A stretch of 64,000 bases of DNA from Vulcanimicrobiota bacterium (GTDB lineage: Bacteria > Vulcanimicrobiota > Vulcanimicrobiia > Vulcanimicrobiales > Vulcanimicrobiaceae), in NCBI GenBank assembly GCA_003168375.1, contig PMSI01000001.1:1674001-1738000 (forward strand), given 5' to 3'. Shown here in pieces: positions 32,951 to 41,800 of this stretch. Numbering within the stretch: the stretch's first letter is position 1; each line of letters begins with the position of its first letter. The notes below the pieces were generated by a model, which saw nothing but the letters and a program-made list of their open reading frames with translations, did no database searches and was not told where the DNA came from. Both the position numbers and the translations under genes were made by a program.

Positions 32951-33454
32951 ATGCTCTTGGGTGTTTCCGGGGCCGGACTGCCGGCGGGGCTGACGTACGG
33001 CACGGAGATCGCGGCGGCTGCCGACGCGGCGAAGTTTCCGCAGTGCTGGGTTTACGCGCACGGCTGGCAGGAGACGATCAAGGTCGCGGGCTGGATCGGC
33101 ACGCTCGGCGCGACGCCGGCGACGTTCATCTCCGGTGACGGTGGGCACGGCGTCTTTCAGCTCACCGCGAGTTATCCGCCGACCTGGCAAGATCCGCAGG
33201 CCAACGCCGCGTATGCGATCGCGAACTTTCTCACGCCCGCGATCCAGTACTGGAACTCGACCTTCGGTGTCACCGGCGACGCGTTGATCAAGTGCGTAGC
33301 GGCGGAGTACAACGCCGGCCGTGCGAACGCACAGGCGGGACACAAGCTGGGTGACGTCGGCAAGTACACGACGCATACCGCCGGCGTCTCGTACTCGGAC
33401 TTGGTGCTGAAATACTTCCACCAGTTGGCGGGAGGCCAAGCGCCCAGCGGCTGA
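32951..33454 (+). CDS. Lysozyme/transglycosylase-like protein
   Basis: A 167-residue protein without a strong signal peptide. It has the GH23-like order of motifs: GDGGHGVFQLTASYPPTWQDP (matching the GLFQ..P.....P part of SLT/goose lysozymes), ANAAYAIANFLTPAIQYW, then AAEYNAGRANAQAGH (the AYNAG motif). The region that normally supplies the catalytic Glu before GG.G reads SGDGG, so the acid is not obvious. It would act on peptidoglycan or be a degenerate relative, and might be exported by a non-classical route. The metE-like gene follows 10 bp later. Confidence 0.7.
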   Translation: MLLGVSGAGLPAGLTYGTEIAAAADAAKFPQCWVYAHGWQETIKVAGWIGTLGATPATFISGDGGHGVFQLTASYPPTWQDPQANAAYAIANFLTPAIQYWNSTFGVTGDALIKCVAAEYNAGRANAQAGHKLGDVGKYTTHTAGVSYSDLVLKYFHQLAGGQAPSG

Positions 33455-33464
33455 ATCGAAGGCA

Positions 33465-34493
33465 ATGCCGTTCTCCACGACGATCGCCGGAAGTCTGCCG
33501 AAACCCGCCTGGCTCGCCGAGCCCGAGCGCATCTTCCCGAACTGGCGGCTCGAGGGCGACGAGCTCGCAAGTGCGCAGCGTGACGCGACCCGGATCGCGG
33601 TCTTCGAGCAGCTGCGCGCCGGGATCGGCACGGTCACCGACGGCGAGCAGGCGCGCAAGCACTTCGTGCACGGCTTCTCCGAACGGCTCGAAGGGGTCGA
33701 CGCCGGAAAGCGGCAGAGCCGCGGGATCCGCGACGACCGCTACGACGCGGTTTGCCCGACGGTGACCGGCGAGGTGCGCCGGACACGGCCGGTATTCGGC
33801 GAGGACGCGCGGTTCGCGCGCACGCTGACCCGCGGCCCGCTCAAGATCACGATCCCGGGCCCGATGACGCTGGTCGACACGGTCGTCGACGAAGCCTACG
33901 GGAAGCGCTCCGAACTCGCGTTCGCGTTCGCGCGCGCGATTCGCGACGAGATCGCCGATCTGGTCGCGGCCGGGGTCGACGTCGTGCAGCTCGACGAGCC
34001 CGCGTTCAACGTCTATTTCGACGAGGTCGCGGAGTGGGGGATCGACGCGCTCGACACCGCGCTCGGCGGCGCGCGCTGCACGACCGCGGTGCACGTCTGC
34101 TACGGCTACGGAATCCCCGCGAACGTGCAGTGGAAGTCGAATCTCGGCGACCGCTGGGACCAGTACGCGCACGTCCTGCCGCTGCTCGCGCGTTCGAGCG
34201 TCGACCAGATCTCGATCGAGTTGGCGGGTTCGCACGTCCCGCCTGGCGTGCTGGAGCTGGCCGGGACGAAGACGGTCGCGATCGGCGTGATCGACGTGGC
34301 GAACGAGCGGGTCGAGACGCCGCAGGACGTCGCAGCGACGATCGAACTTGCCCGGCGTCACCTGCCGGACGATCGAATCGTGTGCTCCACGAACTGCGGG
34401 ATGGCGCCGATGCCTCGCGAGATCGCATACGCAAAGCTGCGCAGCCTCGCCGAGGGTGCGCAGCTCGCGAGCGAGGGTCTCTGGGCCGGTTAG
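33465..34493 (+). CDS. MetE C-terminal-like cobalamin-independent methyltransferase
   Basis: A 342-residue single-domain relative of MetE's catalytic half. It opens with STTIAGSLPKPAWLAEPERI and contains TDGEQARKHFVHGFSERLEG. GPLKITIPGPMTLVDTVVDEAYGKR precedes the substrate site VDVVQLDEPAFNVYFDE, then HVCYGYG and STNCGMAPMPREIAYAKL with the zinc-site Cys. Such stand-alone proteins transfer methyl groups to homocysteine or other thiols, often with a methyl donor other than folate. It ends tail to tail with the DUF4870 gene (4-bp overlap). Confidence 0.85.
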   Translation: MPFSTTIAGSLPKPAWLAEPERIFPNWRLEGDELASAQRDATRIAVFEQLRAGIGTVTDGEQARKHFVHGFSERLEGVDAGKRQSRGIRDDRYDAVCPTVTGEVRRTRPVFGEDARFARTLTRGPLKITIPGPMTLVDTVVDEAYGKRSELAFAFARAIRDEIADLVAAGVDVVQLDEPAFNVYFDEVAEWGIDALDTALGGARCTTAVHVCYGYGIPANVQWKSNLGDRWDQYAHVLPLLARSSVDQISIELAGSHVPPGVLELAGTKTVAIGVIDVANERVETPQDVAATIELARRHLPDDRIVCSTNCGMAPMPREIAYAKLRSLAEGAQLASEGLWAG

Positions 34494-34879
34494 GCTACCG
34501 GGGTGCCCGCCGACCAGCGGTCGGCGTACGCGGCGACGACCGGCAGGCGCAGCGCCTTACCCTGGAACGCGTTGATCGTCATCATCAGCCACGCGATGAA
34601 GTATGCGATCCCGACCGCGAGCTGGACGAGCCCGAGCAGGAGCGATACCGCGCCGAGGTGCGCGATCGCGAGCATCGTGCTGATGACCGTCAGGGCGATG
34701 ATCGCGACGATGTAAAAGACGAACAGAACGATCGCCTGAACGGCAACGAATCGAACCCACTGCTGCGGCGGCTTGCCGAGCAGGATGATCAGACCGCCGA
34801 GCCAGGTGAAGAAGGAGGCCAGACCGGCGGCGACGTTGGGCGCGAGACCGAACGACGACTGGTTTGGATCCTGAACCAT
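34490..34879 (-). CDS. DUF4870-like small membrane protein
   Basis: A 129-residue protein with three predicted membrane helices (about residues 17-37, 43-72 and 76-102). The sequences NVAAGLASFFTWLGGLIILL, WVRFVAVQAIVLFVFYIVA and GIAYFIAWLMMTINAFQGK follow the DUF4870 pattern, including the polar W-V-R-F break between helices one and two. Function is not known. Confidence 0.75.
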   Translation of the reverse strand: MVQDPNQSSFGLAPNVAAGLASFFTWLGGLIILLGKPPQQWVRFVAVQAIVLFVFYIVAIIALTVISTMLAIAHLGAVSLLLGLVQLAVGIAYFIAWLMMTINAFQGKALRLPVVAAYADRWSAGTPVA

Positions 34880-34966
34880 GTTTGAGACCCCTTTGCGGAG
34901 CGAGAACGGCGTACTCGAAAGCGAATGGCCCGCAGTCTAACCCGGCTGACGGGCGCCGGAGATTGT

Positions 34967-35000
34967 CCCGGCCGTCGCTTACGTTTCGCTTACGGCCGGG
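34967..35000 (-). terminator. Strong hairpin at the end of the hotdog gene
   Basis: CCCGGCCGT at 34967-34975 is the exact complement of ACGGCCGGG at 34992-35000, with a 16-base loop that itself repeats CGCTTACG. The arms flank the stop codon of the leftward hotdog-protein gene. There is no clear U run after it, so termination would be imperfect or the hairpin may have another role. Confidence 0.4.
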
Positions 35001-35406
35001 AGGTTGCCTCGTTGGCCCCGTCACCCTGGTCGGCGCCCCGCTGGCTCGCCCTCGGGGTGACGCAGGTGCCGCGCGCCCGGACGACCAGAACGGGCTCGTC
35101 CAGTACCTCGGCCGCCGAGGGCGAGAGGTCGGGCCGGGCCGAGATCACCTTGTGCGCGGTGAACTCCATCGTCCGGGACGTCGCCCCGGCCCGCGTGATC
35201 CGGCCGCGCGCCTCGATGTAGTCGCCGGCGTGGACCGGAGCCGTGAACTCGACCAGGTCGTAGGCGACGAAGAGCCCTTCGTCGCCGTCACGGCGGATCA
35301 GCAGTTCCGTCGCGACGTCCCCGAACAAACCGAGCACGCGCGCGCCGTCGACCAGATCGCCGCCGTAGTGCGCGTCGTGCGCGCTCATCCGCACCCGGAT
35401 GAGCAC
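34990..35406 (-). CDS. Hotdog-fold protein, 3-aminobutyryl-CoA ammonia lyase-like
   Basis: A 138-residue hotdog-fold protein. The start [40 protein letters not shown] resembles the Kal lyase of lysine fermentation, with HDAHYGG as the expected active-site stretch, followed by [22 protein letters not shown]. Start choice is uncertain: GTG 35406 (taken here), GTG 35394 or ATG 35388. GGGGAGG, just after the mazG stop, best suits GTG 35394. No other lysine-fermentation genes are seen nearby, so its substrate may be a different acyl-CoA. Confidence 0.7.
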   Translation of the reverse strand: MLIRVRMSAHDAHYGGDLVDGARVLGLFGDVATELLIRRDGDEGLFVAYDLVEFTAPVHAGDYIEARGRITRAGATSRTMEFTAHKVISARPDLSPSAAEVLDEPVLVVRARGTCVTPRASQRGADQGDGANEATSRP

Positions 35407-35411
35407 CTCCC

Positions 35412-36602
35412 CTACGCTGCCGTCTTCGCCTGCTGCCACAGATCCTCGAGTTCGTCGAGCGTCATGTCGTTCAGTTGCCGCCCGCTCGCGACGGCGTAAG
35501 CTTCCATGTAGCGGAAGCGGCGTTCGAACTTGTCGTTTGCGTCGCGCACCGCGCCCTCGGCGTCGACGCCGAGCCGGCGCGCGAGGTTGACGACGGTGAA
35601 GATCACGTCGCCCAGCTCCTCGCGCACGTGCGGATCCTCGGGCTTCAGATCGCCCGCCCGCAAGCGTGCGTCGGCGAGCTCGCGCAGTTCTTCGTGCAGC
35701 TTCTCGGTGATGTCGCGTGCATCGGGCCAATCGAACCCAACGCGCGCGGCCTTCTCTTGCATCTTCTGTCCGCGCTGCAGCGCGCCCATGTGCTTCGGTA
35801 TCCCGTCGAGCTTCGAGGACCGCGAGAGACCGGCGGTTTCCTGCGATTTGAGCTGCTCCCAGTTCACCCAGACGGCGTCGATGTCGGCGACCGCGACGTC
35901 GCCGAACACGTGCGGATGACGGCGGATCATCTTGTTCGAAAGTCCGTCGATCACGTCGGCGACGGAGAATTTCCCGCGCTCGGTCGCGAGCTGCGAGTGG
36001 AACACGATCTGAAAGAGCAGATCACCCAGCTCTTCGCTCAGCTCGCCCTCGTGGCCGTGCTCGATCGCGTCGACGACCTCGTAGGTCTCTTCGATCAGAT
36101 ACCGCACGAGCGACGCGTGCGTCTGCTCGCGGTCCCACGGGCACGAACGGCGTAGCCGCGCCATGATCTCCACCAGGTCGTCCCAGGTATGGTGCGTCGA
36201 GCCGGGCGGGAGCGGAAGGAGCGGCATCGTGATCGACGCCGACAGCGTCGCGCGCGGCATCCCCGGGATGATCTCCGCCTCGATCGCGCGACGATCGAGC
36301 GCGCGCAGAAACATCGGCAGCCCGAGGAAATCCGAGAGCGGGTTGCCGAGCACGCCCAGGCCCAAATCCCGCTCGTCGATGCGCTCGACGAAGGTATCGA
36401 TCACCTCGGCGGAGCCGCGCAGGAACAGCCCTTGGTCGACGATCAGCGCACGCTCGATCGTGACGCCGTCGCTCTCGAGGAAGCGGACCAGCTCGGGCGG
36501 TGCCAGGACGGTTGCGGCGCGCCCGACCGCACGCAGCGCCTCGCGGCTGCCCAGCGTGAGCAGCCCGGGATCGCCCGGCCCCAGACCAACGATGCGGATC
36601 AC
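35412..36602 (-). CDS. mazG: YabN-like MazG nucleoside triphosphate pyrophosphohydrolase
   Basis: A 396-residue fusion. GTG 36602 starts a tetrapyrrole-methylase-like domain ([35 protein letters not shown]). At about 125 residues to the MazG part it is much shorter than the usual 200-plus, so probably non-catalytic. Two MazG repeats follow: [28 protein letters not shown] with [17 protein letters not shown], and later [11 protein letters not shown] with [25 protein letters not shown]. The EExxE...ExxD metal motifs are intact. It removes aberrant NTPs. It lies 50 bp after the foldase gene, an order similar to the Firmicutes mazG region. Confidence 0.9.
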   Translation of the reverse strand: MIRIVGLGPGDPGLLTLGSREALRAVGRAATVLAPPELVRFLESDGVTIERALIVDQGLFLRGSAEVIDTFVERIDERDLGLGVLGNPLSDFLGLPMFLRALDRRAIEAEIIPGMPRATLSASITMPLLPLPPGSTHHTWDDLVEIMARLRRSCPWDREQTHASLVRYLIEETYEVVDAIEHGHEGELSEELGDLLFQIVFHSQLATERGKFSVADVIDGLSNKMIRRHPHVFGDVAVADIDAVWVNWEQLKSQETAGLSRSSKLDGIPKHMGALQRGQKMQEKAARVGFDWPDARDITEKLHEELRELADARLRAGDLKPEDPHVREELGDVIFTVVNLARRLGVDAEGAVRDANDKFERRFRYMEAYAVASGRQLNDMTLDELEDLWQQAKTAA

Positions 36603-36652
36603 GGGGCGAGATTCGCGAGGCGGGGTCGTTCCGACTCCCGCCTCGCGTGACC

Positions 36653-37684
36653 CTACTTGGTGCCGGCGGGGGCGGGGGCGGCGCTGGCGGGGGCTGCGCT
36701 GGCGGGGGCTGCGCTCGCGGGGGCTGCGCTGGCGGGGGCTGCGCTCGCGGGGGCTGCGCTCGCGGGGGCTGCCGCGGTGGGCAGCGGCGACGGGAACGCG
36801 TCCTTGTAGCGGTCGTCGTAGATCTCGATCTTCGCGGCAGAACGCAACTGCTGGAGAAACAGCGGCTGCTGCTGCTGCATCTGCTGCTGCGTCAGCGTCT
36901 GCTTGATCTGATCGTGCGTGCTCGCGAGCGACGCGATCGTCGGCGGCTTCTTGTCGGTGACCTGGATGATGTGGTAGCCGAACGGCGACTTCACCGGACC
37001 GACGATCTGGCCGACCTTCGCGCCGAACGCTGCGTCCTGGAACTGCGGCACCATCTGACCGCGGCCGAAGTAGCCGAGGTCGCCGCCCTTGTCCTTGGAG
37101 GACGGATCTGTCGAGTATTGCTTCGCGAGCGCGAGCCACGTCGCGTCGGTCGGGCTGGCCTTGACCTTCGCCAGCACCGTCTTCGCGGTGGCCTCGTCGG
37201 CGACCAGAATGTGGCGCGCCTTCACCTGTGCGGGCTTGTCGAACACCGCGTGGTTCTTGTCGAAGTACGCCTTGATGTCGGCGTCGCTGACGTGTACCTG
37301 CGGCGCGACGGCCTTCTCCAGGACCAGCGAGCCTTTGATGATGTTCTGCACGTCCTGCGTGGTGTAGCCCTGCTGCTTCACCATCTGGTCGAACTGGCCG
37401 GCGGGGTACTTCGCCTTGATCTCGCCGATGCGTTTGTCGATCTCGGCCTGCGAGACGTCGACCTTTTTGTCGCGGGCGTACTGATCGATCAGCGTCTGCT
37501 GGACCATCTGGGTGAGCGCTTGCTTCGCGGCGGCACTCGACTCGAGCTTGCGGTCGAGCTCGGCGCGACTGATGGCTTGGCCGTTGACGGCCGCGACGTT
37601 GCCGCCGCCATTGTTGCAGGCGGCGAGCGAGACGCAGAGCGCGACCACGCCGAGCGCGGCGGCGGTGCGGAGTGTACGGGACAT
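36653..37684 (-). CDS. SurA/PrsA-type parvulin foldase lipoprotein
   Basis: A 343-residue lipoprotein (LCVSLAAC, lipid Cys23), start ATG 37684. An N-terminal SurA-like helical domain (AAVNGQAISRAELDRKLESS, QQTLIDQYARDKKVDVSQAEIDKRIGEIKAKYP) leads into one parvulin PPIase domain (about 160-260): KARHILVADEATAKTVL, LAKQYSTDPSSKDKGGDLGYFGRGQMVPQF and GPVKSPFGYHIIQVTDKK. The C-terminus is a Gln-rich coil and then ASAAP pentapeptide repeats. It should assist folding of exported proteins and help insert the LptD-like barrels encoded later in the window (inference). Confidence 0.88.
   Translation of the reverse strand: MSRTLRTAAALGVVALCVSLAACNNGGGNVAAVNGQAISRAELDRKLESSAAAKQALTQMVQQTLIDQYARDKKVDVSQAEIDKRIGEIKAKYPAGQFDQMVKQQGYTTQDVQNIIKGSLVLEKAVAPQVHVSDADIKAYFDKNHAVFDKPAQVKARHILVADEATAKTVLAKVKASPTDATWLALAKQYSTDPSSKDKGGDLGYFGRGQMVPQFQDAAFGAKVGQIVGPVKSPFGYHIIQVTDKKPPTIASLASTHDQIKQTLTQQQMQQQQPLFLQQLRSAAKIEIYDDRYKDAFPSPLPTAAAPASAAPASAAPASAAPASAAPASAAPASAAPAPAGTK
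36681..36770. repeat. Six tandem copies of a 15-bp unit in the foldase gene
   Basis: Six tandem copies of a 15-bp unit (GCGCTGGCGGGGGCT, with a G/C change at base six in copies three, five and six) encode the ASAAP pentapeptide tail of the foldase. Perfect tandem units of this length can gain or lose copies by slippage, so the tail length probably varies among strains. Confidence 0.85.
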
Positions 37685-37764
37685 CGGATCTCCGTCAGGG
37701 TGGACGTGAAAGAGCGGAGGCCGTTTGTCCTCCGCGACCTGCCCCGGATTCGGGGCGTCAGCGA

Positions 37765-38346
37765 CTACTCCTGTGGCGGTTCCCCCCGGTTCGGGGTGCG
37801 CCTTTCGAGCTCGTGGGCGACCTCGTGCGGGTCGGCCGGAAGGGTCAGTTCCGCGGCCTCGGGGTCCTCGCGGTTCTGAACTTGCGGCATGTCGTAGCGC
37901 AGCTCTTCGAGCAGCTGGATGATCTTCGCGGCTTTGCGGTCGGCCGTCATGGTGATCTGCAAGTGCAGACGCGAACGCTGCTCGTCGACCTCGCTCTGCC
38001 GGTTCTCCGTGGTGAGGATCAGGATCGTCATCACCAGCGCGGCGAGCGCCAGCACACCGTCCAGCCAGTAGAACGGCGGCGGGTCGATCGGCCGGCGCCC
38101 GCTCAGCGCTTCGATGCCGTTGATCGCGATCCACGCTGCGACCGCCGCAAGCACGACCCACAAGGTGCGCGGGCGGCCGATCGCGAGCGTGAAGCGCTCG
38201 ATCGCGCGCTGATGGAGCGACGCGCCCGCCAGCGCGCGCCGTTCGAGCTCGGCGATCGACTCGATCGTTTCGTCGATATGACCGGAAAGCTCATCGTCGC
38301 GCCGCACGTTCTGCCGTACCCGGTATCGCCGGTCGTCGCACGGCAC
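37765..38346 (-). CDS. DUF1003 membrane protein
   Basis: A 193-residue protein with the DUF1003 layout: a helical N-terminus, ERFTLAIGRPRTLWVVLAAVAAWIAINGI as membrane helix one, PPPFYWLDGVLALAALVMTILILTTENRQSEVDEQRSRL as helix two plus the conserved ENRQ segment. A cytoplasmic tail (LQITMTADRKAAKIIQLLEELR) follows. Function is unknown, although relatives are linked to metal or membrane homeostasis. It reads divergently from the efflux pair. Confidence 0.88.
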   Translation of the reverse strand: MPCDDRRYRVRQNVRRDDELSGHIDETIESIAELERRALAGASLHQRAIERFTLAIGRPRTLWVVLAAVAAWIAINGIEALSGRRPIDPPPFYWLDGVLALAALVMTILILTTENRQSEVDEQRSRLHLQITMTADRKAAKIIQLLEELRYDMPQVQNREDPEAAELTLPADPHEVAHELERRTPNRGEPPQE

Positions 38347-38449
38347 GCTCGCCGCAGCGAACGTGACAGAGCAACCGCCGCCTCGCCGGTGGGGGCACCT
38401 TTACGTCCGCCTCTTCCGCTCGGCACTGCGATCCGGTAGAATTGCCGCG

Positions 38450-40000
38450 GTGACCGATGGGACTGCGAGGGGGTCGAAGTCCTACTTGCGGCTCGTCACG
38501 TTGGCGGTGCTCATCCCGAGTTGGATGGCGCTCATAGACGGGACGGTCGTTAACGTTGGCCTCGACACGATCGCCGGCAATCTGGGCGTATCGATCGACG
38601 AAGCGTCGTGGATCTCATCGATCTACGTCCTCGCCGCAGTATTCGTCATGCCGCTCACGGGGTGGCTCGCGGCGAACGTCGGCCGCAAACGAGCGTTTCT
38701 CTACGCGATAGGCTGTTTTACCGCGGGCTCGCTCCTGTGCGCGCTGTGCGGGTCGTTGCCGGAACTGGTCGCGATGCGCTTCGTGCAAGGGGTAGGCGGC
38801 GGCCTGATGCTCCCCCTGGCGATGGCGGCGCTGGTCGACGCGTATCCGGCTGAGGATCTGCCGTCGGCGTTCAAGGTGTACGGCGCGTCGGTGATGATCG
38901 GACCGGCGATCGGTCCGGCGCTCGGCGGCTGGATCCTCGCGAACGCGACCTGGCCCTGGATCTTTCTGCTCAACATTCCGCTCGGCATGCTCTCGCTGCT
39001 GTTCGTCTCGGCTGTGCTGCCTGAACAGAGCGAGCGCGGTGAGCGCAGCGCATTCGACTGGACCTCGCTGGCGATCATGGTCGCGGGTTTCTCGGCGCTC
39101 CAGTACGTGCTGCAAGAGGGCCCGCGTCACCAGTGGTTCACGTCATTCGACGTGACCGTGGCGGCCCTCGTCGCGGTCGCGGCGCTGGCGATCTTCGTTC
39201 GCATCCAGCTGACCGCCGCGGTACCGTTCGTCGACTTCCGGCCGCTCGCGATCCCGTCGTATTCCGTCGCGATGCTGCTGGCGCTCATCACCGGCGTCGG
39301 CTTCACCGGCATCGCGCTGATCGTGCCGCTCTACATGCAGGACGTCCTGCGGTACGGTCCGGATATTGCCGGCTTCATCATGGTGCCGAGCGCGCTCGGC
39401 ACCGTGATCGGGACCGAGCTCTCCGGCCGCGCCGCCAAACTGTTCCCTGCGCCGCTCGTCGCCGGCGTCAGCCTCGCGCTTACCGCCGCCGGGACCCTGT
39501 GGTTCGCCACGCTCGGCGACCGGGCGGGATTCGATTCGTTTCTCGTGCCGCGCTTCGTGCAAGGGATCGGCGTCGGGCTGCTCTATGTGCCCCTCAACGT
39601 GCTGATGATGGCGCAGGTCCCGAAGCGGCTGGTCGATGCGGCATCGGGGCTCGGTGCGCTGATCCGCCAGATCAGCGCGGGGTTCGGGTTCGCGATCCTT
39701 GGCAGTTTGGTGGTGCAGAACCGGATCGCCGCGACGTCGATGACCGCGAGCCGCTTCCGCCACGTATCGCTGTTCGACGATGCCGGCTTCGCACTGCTGC
39801 GGCGCTGGTTCGCCGCGCACGGGTACGCGAACGCGGACGCGACGACGCTCTCATTCAACGTGCTGCAAGAGCTCGTCGCGCGAGCGGCGACGTCGGCGGC
39901 GTATTCGGAGACGTTCGTAATCGCCGCGCTGCTGTTCGTCGTATCGATCCCGTGCCTCGCGCTCTTCCTCATCGTCCCCCGAAAGGCACGCGCGGCATGA
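38450..40000 (+). CDS. DHA2-family MFS drug efflux transporter (EmrB/QacA type)
   Basis: A 516-residue protein with about 14 membrane helices. It has the DHA2 start (LVTLAVLIPSWMALIDGTVVNVGLDTIAGNLG) with motif D1-like acidic Asp in helix one, the RFVQGVGGG motif C region in helix five, and ANVGRKRAFLYAIG as motif A. I place the start at GTG 38450, because the in-frame GTG 38363 would add 29 charged residues not seen in the family. It exports drugs or metabolites across the inner membrane and is coupled by ATGA overlap with its membrane-fusion partner. Confidence 0.9.
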   Translation: MTDGTARGSKSYLRLVTLAVLIPSWMALIDGTVVNVGLDTIAGNLGVSIDEASWISSIYVLAAVFVMPLTGWLAANVGRKRAFLYAIGCFTAGSLLCALCGSLPELVAMRFVQGVGGGLMLPLAMAALVDAYPAEDLPSAFKVYGASVMIGPAIGPALGGWILANATWPWIFLLNIPLGMLSLLFVSAVLPEQSERGERSAFDWTSLAIMVAGFSALQYVLQEGPRHQWFTSFDVTVAALVAVAALAIFVRIQLTAAVPFVDFRPLAIPSYSVAMLLALITGVGFTGIALIVPLYMQDVLRYGPDIAGFIMVPSALGTVIGTELSGRAAKLFPAPLVAGVSLALTAAGTLWFATLGDRAGFDSFLVPRFVQGIGVGLLYVPLNVLMMAQVPKRLVDAASGLGALIRQISAGFGFAILGSLVVQNRIAATSMTASRFRHVSLFDDAGFALLRRWFAAHGYANADATTLSFNVLQELVARAATSAAYSETFVIAALLFVVSIPCLALFLIVPRKARAA

Positions 40001-41388
40001 GCAACGTCGCGGACGCGACCGAGACCGGTGATCCCGGCCGCGAACCGGCTGGCCGGAAATCGGAGATCTCGACGCTCGTGGTGACCGACGAGCGCGTCGA
40101 TCGACGCGCGCTCTGGCTGCGCCTCGCCGCGGTCGCCGCGGTCGCGGTGGCGCTCTACTTCACCGGTCACTGGTTCCTCGTCGACCGCCATCGCGTCTAC
40201 ACGGACGATGCGTCGATCGACACCGATCAAGTCTACGTCACGAGCCGCGTGGCGGAGCGCATCGCGCGCATCCTCGTCGACGAGAACCAGTTCGTGCGCC
40301 GCGGCCAGACGCTGGCGATCCTCGACGACGCCAACGAACGAGCCGCCCTCGCGCTCGCGCGCCACAACCTGCGCTCGCTGCGCGCGACGGCGAGCGCCGC
40401 GGGCGACGCGGCCTCGCTCGAGGGTCAGCTCCAGTCGGCGCAGGTCCACGAGCAGGTCGGCGGGATCGACGCGGCGCGCAAAGGCGCGCTGCTCTCGCAG
40501 TCGCAGGCGAGTGCGGCGCTGCGCGGCGTCGCGGTCGCCGAGGCTCAGCTCAGCGCCGCCCGCTCGCAGCTCCAAGCCGCGCTCGCGGCGGTGCCGGCGG
40601 CGACCGAAGGTCTGCGCAAGGCCGAAGCCGATCGCGCCCGGTTCGCCGCGCTCGCGCACGAGGGGTATGTCGCCGCCACGACGCTCGACGCGGCGGTCGC
40701 GGCGGTCGCGCAGGCGCGCGCCACCGAAGGCGCTGCGTCGGCACAAGTCGAGGCGGCGCGAGCCGGCGTTCGCACGGCGGAAGCGGCGCTCGCGCAGCAG
40801 CGCGCCAACGTCAGCGCGGCGGCGAGCGGCACCGTCGCCTCGGCGGCGCAGATCCCGATCGCGCAGGCGAAGACCGACGAGGCCGCCGCGCCGTCGCGCG
40901 TCGCGAACAAGCGCAACGCCGCCGTCGCCGCGGAATCCCAAGCCGACGCGATGGCCGACCAGGTGCGCATCGCCGAGCTCGCCCTGCGCGATACGCGCAT
41001 CACCGCGCCGGTCGACGGCTGGATCTCGGCGCGCAACGCAGCCGACGGCCAGATGCTGACGCCGGGACAGGCGCTGGTCACGATCTCGCCCTCCGACCGC
41101 ATCTTCGTGACCGCCAACTATAAGGAAACGCAGATCCATCGCATCCGTCCCGGCATGCCGGTCGACATCTCGGTCGACGCCTGCGGCGGCGCGAAGGTGC
41201 GCGGCACGGTCGTCGGGTTCGCGCCGGTCGCCCAGAACGCGCTCTCCTCGCTGCCCACGCTCTCGGCGCCGACCAACTTCGTGAAGGTCGCGCAGCGCGT
41301 CCCGATCCGCATCGCGCTCCCGCGCGCTACCGGCTCCTGTGTCTTCCGCCCGGGCACGGCCGTGGAAACGTCCGTGATAGCGAATTGA
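39997..41388 (+). CDS. HlyD/EmrA-type membrane fusion protein
   Basis: A 463-residue periplasmic adaptor. One membrane helix (about 44-60, LAAVAAVAVALYFTGHWFL) precedes the biotinyl-lipoyl half-motif (IARILVDENQFVRRGQTLAILD). A very long Ala-rich coiled coil (about 110-310) gives a hairpin of unusual length for spanning the periplasm. The return lipoyl half and beta-barrel follow (DTRITAPVDGWISARNAADGQML, PSDRIFVTANYKETQIHRIRPGMPVDISVD). No TolC partner is adjacent. A hairpin terminator ends the unit. Confidence 0.9.
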   Translation: MSNVADATETGDPGREPAGRKSEISTLVVTDERVDRRALWLRLAAVAAVAVALYFTGHWFLVDRHRVYTDDASIDTDQVYVTSRVAERIARILVDENQFVRRGQTLAILDDANERAALALARHNLRSLRATASAAGDAASLEGQLQSAQVHEQVGGIDAARKGALLSQSQASAALRGVAVAEAQLSAARSQLQAALAAVPAATEGLRKAEADRARFAALAHEGYVAATTLDAAVAAVAQARATEGAASAQVEAARAGVRTAEAALAQQRANVSAAASGTVASAAQIPIAQAKTDEAAAPSRVANKRNAAVAAESQADAMADQVRIAELALRDTRITAPVDGWISARNAADGQMLTPGQALVTISPSDRIFVTANYKETQIHRIRPGMPVDISVDACGGAKVRGTVVGFAPVAQNALSSLPTLSAPTNFVKVAQRVPIRIALPRATGSCVFRPGTAVETSVIAN

Positions 41389-41399
41389 AAATAAGAAGT

Positions 41400-41433
41400 G
41401 AGGACGCCCGCACGTACGTTTGCGGGCGTCCTC
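41400..41433 (+). terminator. Perfect 13-bp stem hairpin after the efflux operon
   Basis: The stem pairs 41400-41412 with 41421-41433 without mismatch (GAGGACGCCCGCA / TGCGGGCGTCCTC) around an 8-base loop. It lies 12 bp after the adaptor stop. There is no long U run, common in high-GC genomes. Confidence 0.75.
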
Positions 41434-41800
41434 GGTTGAGCTCCCAATCATTGAGTGATCGGGTTTCGGCAAGCCCTCGCGTTCGCACCGAAGAGCCGGG
41501 GGCTCTGCTGTGCGCCGTCGCGGCTAGAGTCCGAGAGGTGGAAGACCCGGCTTCATCCGTAACCCCTTTCGAAAGCGAAGCGCCCCCCGCTCAAAGTTTT
41601 CATCGCGCGAGGGATGCCGTCGCGGTACGACGGTCGCTGGCCGCGGCCCTTCCGCGAGGCGCGAGAGGAGTTCAGCGCGGCGTCGGTAAGGTCTGGGCAA
41701 TGGGCCGCGCGTTGGCTTTCCGCGGCTTGCCTCGTTCCTCGATAGCTCCGCGGACGGTGGGGGAGCGTTGCGGCCGCGGCTGCCGCTTTGTGGTCGAACG
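41434..41800. other. Gene-free stretch before the LuxR-type regulator
   Basis: I see no convincing gene; the short ORFs on either strand have Arg/Pro-rich, codon-random sequence. The region probably holds the regulator's promoter. A TTG at 41768 in the regulator frame is an alternative start. Confidence 0.4.
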
